This document shows, one piece after another, positions 19,935-30,600 of a DNA stretch of 64,000 nt. Positions within the stretch are counted from its first letter, which is position 1; every line of letters begins with the position of its first letter. The notes beneath the pieces were generated by a model. That model was not told where the DNA came from. It saw only the letters and a program-made list of their open reading frames with translations, and did not search any database. The DNA is from Marsupella aquatica (lineage: Eukaryota > Marchantiophyta). A program made the translations under genes and the position numbers. The stretch spans positions 2,666,001 through 2,730,000 of the forward strand of contig OZ316895.1 in the NCBI GenBank assembly GCA_973895155.1, written 5' to 3'.

Positions 19935-22140
19935 ATGATGCTGGTCACTGTGCACTTGAGCAGAGGGATTTGGAAAAGGTTGAATTGTAAGGTCATTCCT
20001 TTTACAGGGGAAGGAAGGGCTGCATGGGATTTGCTACATGAAGTTCACAGAATTAAGGAACCAACTCTAAAATTCTCGACATTGGTAAGAGGACTGCGCT
20101 TGTCATAACCATTTCGTTCCATGATCTATGCTTATATTTTTCTGAACTGCAATTATCCATATAAAGCTTGCAATTCTTATGTCATTGCCCTCTACAGTGC
20201 ACGATGTTAGGAGAGTTGCAGCATCTAGTCCTAAAAGCAACAAAATTGAACATAGGGACAACATTTGAGAGCTGGCCAGACCTGAAAAAATTAGTTGTGG
20301 ATGAGCGTGTGGGCACAGAGAGACTTCTGGTGACTGATAAGAAAGATGATTATAAGTGGAAATTGAGATGCAAAGTGAGTACATGCCCTTAGAGGCTGAG
20401 AGCTACAAGTCCAGAACAAAGATAATTACCATTACAAAAACCTGTCTGCAACACACTTGTGAACGTGCTGATCATTACAAACGGCAAATGCACAACAACT
20501 CTGATAGGCTTGTAGACAAAATCATGGATATCATTGCCAAGAATAGGCAAACACGACCATCTTTCCTGAGAGATTTAGCTCAAGCTTGGGTCCATCCTGA
20601 CATCAAATACCATACGGCATATGCTGCAAAACATCGGTGCTTGAAGCGACTTGATGGAGATGAAACAAAATCCTTCCATCTCATACCAGCCCATTGTCAT
20701 CACATCCTTGAGCGGGATCCCACTGGAGTTGCAAAGTATAGGGCACCTGATGGTCATCTATACCTGTTATTTGTCTGCCCTTCAACATCCAAGGAAGCAT
20801 TCCGTCACTATAGGCCCATGGTTGCATTAGATGGAACTCATACTCGATGCATGTACCCTGGCATTTTGCTGTTGGCCACTTGCTTGGATGCTAATAACAC
20901 TGTCATCTTACTAGCATATATCTTACTAGCATATGCTTGGGTGCCGTCTGAGAATGAGGCAAACTGGCTGGTCTTCCTGAATTTATTGAGAGATGCAATT
21001 CCAGATTTGTGTCGCCCTGGTGTTGTATTTATTTCTGATCGAGAGAAAGGTCTAACTGATGGAGTGCCTGAAGTTTTTCCCCATGGACATCCGACATATT
21101 GCACATGGCATCTTGGGGAGAATGTGCAGAAGCACTATGGTAAGGAGATGAGAAAGCTTTTTGATGCATGATTGCCTTATGCTGTTACACCAACCAAGTA
21201 TGAGCTGCAACTATAGGCAATTGAGGAGAAGAATAAGCCGGCTGCAGAATACATCTGTAGGACAGCAGACCCCAAGTACTACTCCAAGGCCTACTTTCCA
21301 TCTAGAAGGTTTGTGATGCAGTGGAACTCTCTCCTTCAATTATACTTTACAATGTTCTTGCCTTTCCATGAAGTATTTTGTTCTTCTAACTAATTTTGAT
21401 GGGTGTAATGGATTTCACATGTTGCCGTACGTGGGGACATGAAACCTCACAACAAGCAGAGAGTAGTAATAGGGCATTGAAACCTCGACGCCAGGAATTA
21501 ACATTGAACATGTCCCAGAAAATTTGGGATTATATGATGGTGAAGTATTTTGAGAAGCAGGAGTTGGCTGAAACCATAACAAGCCCCCAGGTAACATCAT
21601 GGCCACTTTGAATGAGGTGGAAGAAAAGGCTGCTCATTTTACTGCCCATCCATCCCATGCAAATGAGGTCAGAATCACTGATGATAATAACCGACAATTT
21701 CTAGTGCAGCTTGAGCCAGAGTGGTCATGCAGTTGTGGTGAATTCTAGGACACTTTGCTGCCTTGTTTACATGCATGGCGAGCAATTAGTTGGCTGAAAA
21801 AATGTCACTATGATTATGTTTCTCCCTACTACAGCACTGAGACATTTAAGAAGACCTATGAGTGTCATATGTTGGCTTTGATGAGAGATGGGCTTGTTCC
21901 AGACCCTTGGTGTGGTCCTCCATTGAAGGATGCTCCTCCATTGAAGGACCACAGAGCGATTAAGGATGCGGTTTGATGAGGAGGAGGTGTGCAGATTACC
22001 AAGGAAGTGTGGGGCCTGTGGAGCATGAGGCCATGATCGTCGGAATTTCCCGGAACGTCAAGCAGCTAAGCAAGTTGTAGAAGGAGGAAGCACTGATGTG
22101 GCAATTGGTTCACCTGGAGATGGAGAGGACTGTGATGTGA
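19935..22140 (+). pseudogene. MULE (MuDR-type) transposase, inactivated
   Basis: Order of parts: likely exons 19935-20084 (ATG at 19935, donor GTAAGA) and 20198-20374. The latter gives the MuDR N-terminal DNA-binding type segment ending in DKKDDYKWKLRCK. After a frame change comes the long frame to 21171 with YKSRTKIITITKTCLQHTC, the MULE catalytic domain VALDGTHTRC (first Asp), VFISDREKGL (second Asp) and CTWHLGENVQKH. It breaks at a TGA (21169-21171). Recognisable pieces follow: TWGHETSQQAESSNRALK, a SWIM zinc finger CSCGEF (TAG at 21746-21748) then DTLLPCLHA, and a degraded zinc knuckle near 22007-22050 with another in-frame stop. Near 20911-20940 a short duplication repeats LLAYILLAY. Several stops and at least one frame change mean no active transposase. 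The CACTA element inserted just upstream at 10247/19918. Confidence 0.85.
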
Positions 22141-22640
22141 ATGTGGAAGAGGAAGCCACTCACACTATCAATGGTTGGGGTTCACAGGAGAGCATGAACA
22201 TTGGAAGCTTCTCACAATTACTAGCTACAATGGAAACCCAATCGTGATGCAATATGTAGGTTTAGTCCAATGTAGCTTTAGTGGAGTGCAGGTTCGGAGA
22301 CAAATTTATGGAACTATTTCTATTTCTTACCTTTATCAACAGCCTTGTGTTGTGTTCAATGTTCATGAACTGGCCAGAACAGTTCACAAAAATCATTGTT
22401 TTTGAGACACCTCAATGAATGCAAGTATCCAGGTTATGTTTTTGATATACAGCTTGAGTTGGAATGAATGAAAACGTGAGTTGGAATGAAAGAGAAAACA
22501 TTGTATTGCTTACAAAATTTGCCTTTGAGGGCCATACATCAAAACTGGAAGCAAATGCTTTGCTGTGGACTCAAAAGACAGAGTACTACCAGGAGCTGAT
22601 AAATGCAGCAAACTAAGAACTATACTGGACAGAACTATAG
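22141..22640. other. MULE 3' region, no gene seen
   Basis: Between the transposase remnant and the minus-strand gene. An ORF at 22175-22405 has no family resemblance. The minus-strand text left of about 22695 contains many stops. Confidence 0.4.
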
Positions 22641-22694
22641 CAAGTTTGTTCTCTATAGATAGCCAGCTGCATGTCCTCGCCTAATGCGCATGAG

Positions 22695-23237
22695 TCCATC
22701 CTATAAGTATGCACATGCCTCCTGCTTGGTCTAAAAACTTTTAAATTTACACCCACTAAACCCATACACCTGTTGATTGCATGCCTCCCATGTCTCATAG
22801 ATGCCAGGGGTAAAGGCACGCACAACCGCATAATATCTACGTTTCTGTCCAGGAAGGACACCCATTAGGTGGTCAGAAGGTGGTTCTTGCTCAATTGCCA
22901 TATTCGTAGGTGCTGGTGTTGGTTTTGTGCCATGCTCTGGTTCAAATGTCATGTTCATAGATGCTTGACGAGTACCCTGTTCCTCCAAATAATCAAAAAC
23001 TAATTTTCCTTCATTCTGCATAGCCCTAGTTGTTTGCATCTGCATAAGACAAACAGTAGCAGCTGGGCTCGGGGCTGGGCTTGTTTGCTCCCGTGTAGTC
23101 TTGAGCCAAATCTGCACCTTGTCCTGACCCATCTCCATGGCATTGGACATAAATTGAAAAATAGATCCAATGACACCCAACATTGCCCAAATACATACTG
23201 CAAGTGCCTCAAGAATGGAGCTTGAGGTGTTTGACAT
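22695..23237 (-). pseudogene. Second MULE gene with a viroplasmin / RNase H1 N-terminal-type domain (interrupted)
   Basis: Minus strand, opposite to the transposase, at the inner edge of the right TIR. The first ATG is 23237 (a longer reading to 23273 starts at GTG). Residues about 6-30 (ILEALAVCIWAMLGVIGSIFQFM) look like a membrane helix. A Gln/Met/Thr-rich middle follows. The carboxyl end, RRYYAVVRAFTPGIYETWEACNQQVYGFSGCKFKSF, fits the small fold shared by caulimovirus inclusion-body protein (viroplasmin) and the hybrid-binding N terminus of cellular RNase H1. A TAG interrupts at 22731, after which the pattern (TKQEACAYL) continues for a few residues to another stop. No RNase H catalytic domain is seen downstream. 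It may be a captured gene or the element's accessory gene. Nothing else points to a virus. Confidence 0.6.
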
Positions 23238-23477
23238 TGTTTGTCTCTTGGGTGGCCCTTGGTCGGCAGTCACCAGTAGAGGGCACAGTCACTGGTAGAG
23301 CTCGATTGATCAGCGCTCGGAAACAGATGGCAAATGACAAGCTCAATGGCTGCAATCGTAGCCGACACGAGAAGCTACAACTGATTGTAGAGCTGAGAGC
23401 TGGCCAGAAATTGCTCAGCGTTGAGCTTGAGCACTTATAGCTACGATGGCCCCTAAATCCGTAGCTGCAATGTGAGT

Positions 23478-23880
23478 TATCTCTCAAGGAAAGGTGCGCA
23501 GCTTCAATGTGAGTTTTCCATCTACAAAGGTGCACAGGTGCTTGTTGAGGTGCTCGACATTTTCCTGAAGGAAACGTTGAGCCTGTGCTGCCGGGGCCGA
23601 CTCGGGCGCTGCGGGAAGCGGAGACCCCTTTTTTTGGGGGAGGGAAGTTGTCGGGCGTGTATGCATGCCTTACAAGGGTGGGGCAGGGCCGGGCATAGGG
23701 GAGCGACCGTCGGTTAAGGTAGCCAACCCGGGTTTGAGCCGGCCAATGACGTGCTTCTGGAGGCGCGAATACAGGTTATGGCAACCGGCGACGGTTTGGG
23801 GGGTAGTATTGTAATTAAATTAGTTAGGGGGTTACATTTGTAATAACCTCTAGTTTGGGGGTCAACTTAGTAAAAAGCTG
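23478..23880. repeat. MULE right terminal inverted repeat
   Basis: Inverted match of the left arm. It is longer because of internal insertions and because the inner edge carries a tandem duplication: GGTGCGCAGCTTCAATGTGAG and a related GTGCACAGG segment both lie between about 23480 and 23550. Confidence 0.88.
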
Positions 23881-23890
23881 TTAAATCAAA
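23881..23890. repeat. MULE target-site duplication, right copy
   Basis: TTAAATCAAA directly after the right TIR, identical to 9617-9626. Confidence 0.93.
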
Positions 23891-25357
23891 TCCATCCAAG
23901 TTTGGGTTGTCCATGGGGGCTTCATAGACAAGGTATCAATCTATCCTGACTTTAAGTTCCATGGTTGATGACAAGTTCTCTAATCTAACCAAGGTTACCA
24001 CGTATCAAAATTGTGGCGTATTTATAAATACAGTTTCTTTTTTCTCTTTACAAAGAGACCCATGGTTGATGACAAGTTCTCTAAATAATCTAACAAGACA
24101 TGGCTGAAAACTTTAGGGATTAGTTATGATATTAGTACATGTCAAGGTGACAGAGCTGGCGAATGCCATGGGAGTTCCCTGAAACTGGAGAGATTAGTTC
24201 CCATAGTAGTAGATGTCAAGGTGACAAAGGGGGCGAATGCCATGGGAGCCTCTTTTCTCTTTTTTTCTGTTGACGAGCCGAGCCTAAATGCCCATTATTT
24301 GAATGAGAGTAGATGATGACAAAAATAAGCATTCATATCATCATTTTGACATCCCATCCTGCTCTCCATTCACATACATTTGGTGGGACCTTAGAGTTAC
24401 AGAGGCTTCACCTCGAGAAACAACCCTAGATTCTATTCGCAAAATTAGTAGTAAGATTGGGTTTTTCGCACTTTAATATATATACACGAGCCCAATGCCA
24501 GTGCGTTGCACTGTGCAAGGAGGGCTGGTCCCATAGGGAGAAAGCGCATGGAATGTAAGCGTGGGAAGGGAGGCGAGTGAGGCAGGCAGGCAGCCAGGAG
24601 GGCACGAAGCCCTATGCATGGAAGGGAGACGTGGCAAGGCAGGGCCCGAAGCCCTATGCACAGAAGGGAGCAATTACGTGGGCTTGCGCCTGCCTGTGTG
24701 CGTCATTCCTGGCATGCGTGTCTCGTTAAATGATCGGACGGATACGAAAAAAGAGATGCTTTAATCTGACAGTTCAGTTTCATTCCCGCTGATATTCAAA
24801 TTCATAACGGGACGACAGACGAAAGTGGCCAAATGGGCGGGATTGCCTATTATAGTGTTAGATACACATGTAACGCCAAATTAACCTGGAACAAGGATAG
24901 CCGGTAGATCTTCCTAGATCTTGCAAATAACCCACAGCCTTGATCTATGTTTGGCCCCCTGCCATTTGGAATTGGATCCTTCCAAATCCTTCTCTCCACC
25001 GCAATCACCATGTTGGACATTCATTCACAAGTATGGCCGCGAGGAGGACCAAGGGGAAGAGGCGAAATGGCTACTGAAATGCTGAAATGGCTGCTGAAAT
25101 GCTGATGGAGTAGCAATGGAGGTGAATCGAGAGATCGAGGTACAGTGTGGACCGAGATCGAATAGGGGTAAGTTCGCTCACTGTCTTCGAGCAGGGGCGG
25201 GGTGACGAAGAGGTTGAGGAGGAGCTAGGAGCTAGGAGGGACTAGAAAAGAGGAAGAGAAAGTGAAAAAGAGGGAGAAGCTATGAGTGAATTGAGAGAGG
25301 GAGCAGGCTAATTGTGTCGGGTTTGGAGCCGCAGGTTTAGATTCTGCCACGGCAGCA

Positions 25358-25404
25358 ATCCTCTCCTCTCCTCTCCTCTCCTCTCCTCTCCTCTCCTCTC
25401 CTCT
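25358..25404. repeat. Microsatellite (CCTCT)n
   Basis: About nine perfect tandem copies of the pentamer TCTCC/CCTCT. Confidence 0.9.
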
Positions 25405-25987
25405 CGCATACCATCAGATTAATCCCAAGGTGTTCTTCCTACATATCGTGGTTATTGATGTAAATGCATACTACTTTCTGCTTGTTGTGATCTTCGTTTG
25501 GATTTTTCTCATTCTTCTGCATGTGGTGAAACCTATGAGTTTTAGTCATTCACTCATTGTTGTTCACTGGGAGGTACCCCTAATCGGTTTGAAATAGGCT
25601 GCCAGGAATAAATCTTTAGGTTGTAGTCTAACTTCTTGTTAAATTTACTTTTATGTCACCTACTCGATCGTTCGAGTCCTAAATTCAAGCTGTCTATTTT
25701 GTTGACGTGATTCACTACCAACAACTTCATGTGAAGGATTCCGGTTCCGCTTGATAATCTTCGCAGCTTGCTTCACACAATAGCTTCCACTTTGTATCCA
25801 GGAGAAGCACCCGTTGATCCCTGAGAAATGATAAATTGCAGTTCACAAGTTGGATGGATGGCGAATGGTCGGCAATAGTCTACAATCTAAAGAACAGACG
25901 CAGGAATGTGGGCATTGGGGACAATTACTTGAGAAGCGAAGCGGCGAGAAGGGAAGGGAAATAGAAAGAAAATGAAAATGAAAAGAG

Positions 25988-26038
25988 GAAGGGAAGGGAA
26001 GGGAAGGGAAGGGAAGGGAAGGGAAGGGAAGGGAAGGG
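25988..26038. repeat. Microsatellite (GGGAA)n
   Basis: About ten perfect tandem copies of GGGAA. Chance ORFs through it on both strands are repetitive only. Confidence 0.9.
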
Positions 26039-26570
26039 TAGCGATCCTCCATAAAATTCATAGGTTGTGTTCAGTCCCGGAGATTAGGCTCACATCAACC
26101 AGCGGCACCCCCTTTCGACTGTCAAGCAATGTGAGTTTTGTGTTGACGTCCTGCAAAATAGACTTTCAAAGTTGATTTCGTATCCAAGAAAACAGAACTC
26201 AGATCATTTCTGGATGAGTGATACAGACCTTCCGCAAGTTTGACATTCAAACTCGATTTTGAAGCCAATTGAAATAGAGTCCGGGATGCTTTACATATTC
26301 TCAAACGAACTTCGGGGGCATTTTTTGGAAGCTACGGCATTATGAGGACTTCTGGGATTGTCCAAAAGGTGGAGTTAATGCAGAGGGTATGACGACGAAA
26401 TGTGGATCACAGTCGCAATCTGCACATTGTTATGATCGCTGTTTGAGATCATAACGTACACCTTATCAATTGGGAAGCTCACATGTGAAGGACCGCTGAA
26501 ATATACGGGTGACACTCGAAACAGAATTCTCATCAGCTACCAGACTTTCTAGTGGTGTCCACCGAGAGTG

Positions 26571-27275
26571 ATGGCGTCTGCGTATGGGCATATCGCCCGT
26601 CCGTCTCCAGCTGGTGCGGGAACGCTGGCTGGCATTCTCCCGCTGGAGAAAATCCTGAAAGACAACACGGCGGTGCAAGTGTTCCACATCTCGCCTCTGG
26701 GAGAACAAGGGGCGATTTTCGCACCGCGGTATCCTAAGTTGGTGAGCCGAATGCACACGCTCTTCAATGCGGAGATCGAAGATGGCAACACTTACCCGCA
26801 GGAGGAGCTTCTTGACGAGCCCCAATTCCGTGCCTACTTCCTGGCATACGACGCCTTTGTCGTCGTGCAGGTGCCAACGACAAGGAGTAGTAGCGAGGGA
26901 GATCTTCTTCTTGACGATGGGAACGCTGACTGGGAAGCGAACCTGCTTGGCTTCTTCTACGTAAAACCCAATTTCCCTGGCCGCTGTTCTCATATTTGCA
27001 ACGGTGGTTTCTTCACAGCACCAGTAGCTCGCAACCGTGGAGTGGGGCGTTGTATGGCGGAGGCTTTCCTTAAAGTGGCTCCCGCTCTGGGATACAAGTC
27101 GTCTATGTTCAACCTGGTGTTTGTGAACAACACTGCATCTGTGAAATTGTGGCAGTCGTTAGGATTTCGTGAGATCGGGCGGATTCCAAAGGCTGGTCGG
27201 CTCCGATCTTCTCCTGAGCTTGTAGATGCTATCATGTTCTACTATGATTTCACCCAAAGGCACAGGGCATCATGA
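26571..27275 (+). CDS. GNAT N-acetyltransferase, MPR1-type
   Basis: Intronless ORF of 234 codons plus stop. The ATG at 26571 is the first; the frame extends only to a GTG just before it. The carboxyl half is a GNAT fold: GFFYVKPNFPGRCSHICNGGFF, then the acetyl-CoA loop VARNRGVGRCMAEAFL (R/Q-x-x-G-x-G), APALGYKSSMFNLVFVNNTASVKLWQSLGFREIGRIPKAGRL (motif B), and DAIMFYYDF at the end. Length and this last long motif match the Mpr1 group described from budding yeast, which acetylates the proline analogue azetidine-2-carboxylate and pyrroline-5-carboxylate-related compounds and supports oxidative-stress tolerance. It is GC-richer than its flanks. Neighbours within several kb are non-coding. Assignment to GNAT is firm; the substrate is inferred from the subfamily. 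Confidence 0.85.
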   Translation: MASAYGHIARPSPAGAGTLAGILPLEKILKDNTAVQVFHISPLGEQGAIFAPRYPKLVSRMHTLFNAEIEDGNTYPQEELLDEPQFRAYFLAYDAFVVVQVPTTRSSSEGDLLLDDGNADWEANLLGFFYVKPNFPGRCSHICNGGFFTAPVARNRGVGRCMAEAFLKVAPALGYKSSMFNLVFVNNTASVKLWQSLGFREIGRIPKAGRLRSSPELVDAIMFYYDFTQRHRAS

Positions 27276-30200
27276 TCTGTTGGCGTCGACCTAGGAATTG
27301 GTCAGGAGTACCTTTGGGGAGGGGGTCAAAGTACCCACAACTGCACATCCACAGCAATACAATCCTCTGAATGCAAACTCAGAGGACTGCGATAACTGCC
27401 AGTAAGATCGAACAGCTGATATCTCGACGCTGCTGGATTGGTTTTAAGCCCAGCCTAGATCAAATGCAATTGAACTGTGAGAATCACTTACTCCTATGAT
27501 ATATTCTAACGTACGGTGAATCAGGGCATTCACTGTTTCCTGAAAGGGCATTGGAGTCGCAGCAAGGAGGACCGTGATAGATATGTCGATGGCCCCAAAG
27601 CTTGTCAATCCTGCCATTGCAGAATAAGATCATTTGACTACTAAGCGTACCATCAACGAGCTTATGAGGGTTCCAGATTGAGAAACAGTGACCAAATCGG
27701 CCGGGAGACGGAAATTTGAGATAAGAGTTAAGTCTTCCTTTCATGGTAGTGATGTTTTAAGCTTGCCCAAGAGGCGAGGTGGAAAAAAGATCAGCTGTTC
27801 GCATATATCTAGGGTCTCTCCTCTTTCTGTGTATGTGAATGCAACTAATGTTGTTGGGGGAATGTCTGATGCGGTCAGAGAGGGTTATTTAAACACTATG
27901 TCTCTAGTTTGAATGGAGGTCTAAACTCGAGACTAAGCGTTAGAACTCTGGTGCAATTGATGGTGGTGTTTAGCTCAAAATTGTACAGAAGATTTAATTT
28001 AAACTTGTATGCAAATTTGAGAGAATCAAGGTTGCCTTCACAATGTATCCCTCCAGTAATTGGCTTGTCATGAACACGATTGGTGCTAGGATGCAACTGG
28101 AGAATCACACCCTTCTTGAACTTTCTTTTTGCCTTGAAACGAAATGAAGACGCACCTGTTAGATGTTCTTCTGAGCATGCAACATTACAGGGTAGCCCAC
28201 AAGGGGGACATACCTGGCGACTTAGCGAAGGGACCGCAGCAGGAGAGAGAAAGAGGGTTAAACCAGGGACCCAAAATGGCCAACTAGAGTCTAAAAGATA
28301 ACTCTCTTCGTACCTTTTACCTTTTGCCGTGTGGTTGTTGAGAAGATGACGCTATTCCACTTCAGCCTGGTCATCGAATTCTAGCTTACTTCAGTTTCTT
28401 TTCAAATTATAGCCCAATTATTAAAGGGGGAATTTCAGACCTTGAGAGACACATATAAAAGCCTCATTCCCTGTCCTGTGGTTTCAAATTCTTTTCAAAA
28501 TATAACCCAATTATTGAAGGGGGAATTTCATACCATGAGAGACATATAAAAGCCTCATTCCCTGTCCTGTGGTTTCAAACTGCAACTACATCTTGATGTT
28601 TACTTAAACCACACCCACCCATATAACGCCTCATTCCCTCCCTCACTCCTTAAACCACACCCTATCATATACCCACCCATATAAAAGCTTCATTCGCTCC
28701 CTCACTACTCCTCATTCCTCTCCTGTGGTGAACCGTGTCACCATCAAAAGGAGGAGCACTTGCCAATAAAAGATTATGCACTATCAACTTTTGTGGAGCT
28801 CAAGCACATTCCTCAACTTGTGAGCTCACATTCCTCGGTACCCTGTGGCTCTTTATATGTGCACTGAAGGTTATATGTGCACTGAAGGTTTATGCAGGAA
28901 TCTTCACTCGAAACAGAAATTTGACACCTCTCAAGTTGTAACAGATTGAGGTGGAAGTCCCATCTAAACTCCGACCGTTGAAGTCCCATAGGATTGAGTT
29001 GGGAGACTTGTCGTGCGACTCTGGTGGGACTCACTTAGGCTTTCCTGGTCTACACAGATTGTGGCTTTCTTACCTGACTCCTCCAACCTGCCATGATTTT
29101 ATTCAGAGCCTAACATATCCCCCAGGTCAACTTTCAGGTTACAGAACAGTACTAACGTACATTGCAATATCTATTGGTCAGTTTCATCTCTCAGCATATT
29201 TCATCTCTCGCCATACAGAGCATCTGGTGGGTCGCTTGCCACGTCTTTGGAGAGACCAAAAAGCATAGATCATGCCTCCAACTGAAAGGAGTGGACTCTC
29301 GATTTCTATCAATTCCTGCGGTGTCATCGCGTTGGTGTCCTGGTACAAACTGACTCCTTGCGTTCACGATACCTTCAATACAAGAATATGGGAATGTCTT
29401 GCCAAGGGAGTGGAGTGGACTTTCGATTTCGACTCATTCCTGCGTTGTCATCATTTAGTGTCCCGGTACAAACTGAATCGTTAAGTTCACGATACCATCG
29501 ATAGAAAAGGAAATGAGAAAATATTCGAACGGCCGCTTGTCCCGTACAACAAGGTGCGACTCGTAAGGAAATTGTGCAGGGACGTCAACACTCACGTCGG
29601 AAGCGTCTCCACAAGACTACATCTCTGATCTAAATGTTCACGCATACTTCCTTTTACACAAAGGACGTCAAGTTGGTAGTCAAGCCTCTGTCATGACGAA
29701 CACTGGAAGAAGGAAAGAATACAAAACCTGTCCCAGAAGGACTTTAGACCACAAGCCGGTTCCACCTTTAATCAGATGCAAGGAGACACGTAAAGGACCG
29801 TTTAAACTGAACGGGATGAACTTGGCGGCCGGAGTATCAGTTGTTGACCTCGACAACACGGAAGATGGAAGCCATGAATCCCATGCTATCAGTCGCGTTG
29901 CTTATTATCTACTTGTACCTTCGGAATCTTCAACTCCTACGACGGACAACCCTTTCGTCGTTACACTACTCCACCTTTGATACTCACGTCTCAGACCCCA
30001 GGCTCAGAATCTTTGAAATCTTCGAATTTTGTTCTCGAGGTACAAGGGCTATCTCCGTCATGTACACTGCAGACCCACGTCTCTAGGCACCTCCCTCAAC
30101 CAGCTGGACAGCATTATTATCCCCCCCACACCCCCCCGCCCCCGCCCCCCTATCGGACCATCACATATGCGAGACAAAGACTGAGGCTTGAAACGTTCCT

Positions 30201-30600
30201 ACAAAGGACAAACTGATCCATTTGTCCGAACCCCAGAAGCTCTATCAAACACCATTTGTCCGAACCCCATAAGCTCTATCAAACACCATTTAGCAAGCAA
30301 ACATGTCTCACCAAGCACGCACGAAGGTTGTGAACGTCCAAGCTTGCAATACTGTGATACCATGAGACCAGTTCGTACTTTCAGAGACTGCGATGAGAGT
30401 CCTGGGGGGATTTCATCGCTCATTGCAGGGATATGATACCCGAGAGGTTGGTAAAAGTTAAAGACACAACAGCGAGAAGGGCAATGAGGAATACACCACT
30501 GAGACTCTGGAGGGAAAAAAACGTCCGATAGCCGGTGTGTGGTTGAGATGAGCAAGATGTTAGGGGCCTGAGGCTCCTCCTGAATGTCGACGATCTGCTG
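27276..30600. other. Gene-poor spacer with duplicated promoter-like blocks
   Basis: No recognised gene. It holds the TATA-bearing repeat listed separately (28399-28720). A pair TTATATGTGCACTGAAGG lies at about 28854 and 28870. An imperfect direct duplication, about 29285-29385 and 29412-29500, shares TGTC-TGGTACAAACTGA and GTTCACGATACC. A C-rich run lies at 30121-30150. A 34-bp tandem duplication (CATTTGTCCGAACCCC) is at 30219-30252 and 30253-30286. Confidence 0.45.
28399..28720. repeat. Tandem block repeated around TATA-like boxes
   Basis: Two units of about 92 bp (28399-28491 and 28492-28583) share CCCAATTATT, AAGGGGGAATTTCA, GAGAGACA and TATAAAAGCCTCATTCCC followed by TGTCCTGTGGTTTCAAA. 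Two shorter relatives follow: ATATAACGCCTCATTCCC at 28621 and TATAAAAGCTTCATTCGC at 28680. Thus four consecutive TATA-like boxes point right at 28454, 28545, 28621 and 28680. No recognised gene follows. Confidence 0.7.

Larger units (their letters stand above)
9627..23880 (+). mobile_element. Mutator-like element (MULE) with long TIRs, interrupted by a CACTA element
   Basis: Both termini read CAGCTTTTTACTAAGTTGAC inward (left end at 9627; reverse complement at 23880). The inverted similarity extends over 300 bases inward on each side. Directly outside both ends is the same 10-mer TTAAATCAAA (9617-9626 and 23881-23890), a target-site duplication of MULE size. Removing the inner CACTA element and one copy of its 3-bp duplication leaves an element of about 4.6 kb. 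It encodes a damaged MuDR-type transposase on the plus strand and a separate minus-strand gene near its right end. Neither gene is intact, so the copy is probably non-autonomous now. Long TIRs plus a 9-11-bp duplication and a MULE/SWIM protein are diagnostic of the superfamily. Confidence 0.93.
23891..26570. other. Spacer with short duplications and two microsatellites
   Basis: No gene recognised. CATGGTTGATGACAAGTTCTC is present at about 23961 and 24061. AGATGTCAAGGTGACA with GGCGAATGCCATGGGAG occurs at about 24137 and 24210. A (CTCTC)n/(CCTCT)n microsatellite runs 25358-25404, and a (GGGAA)n microsatellite 25988-26038. The stretch 24480-24700 is GC-richer with GAAGCCCTATGCA repeated near 24607 and 24650. 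Confidence 0.5.

Noticed and set aside
22695-23237. Integrated pararetrovirus
   Set aside because: Only a small domain shared with cellular RNase H1 is present. There is no reverse transcriptase, coat or movement protein, and the sequence lies within MULE TIRs.
25660-25700. tRNA gene suggested by GTTCGAGTCC
   Set aside because: No cloverleaf arms can be paired around it.
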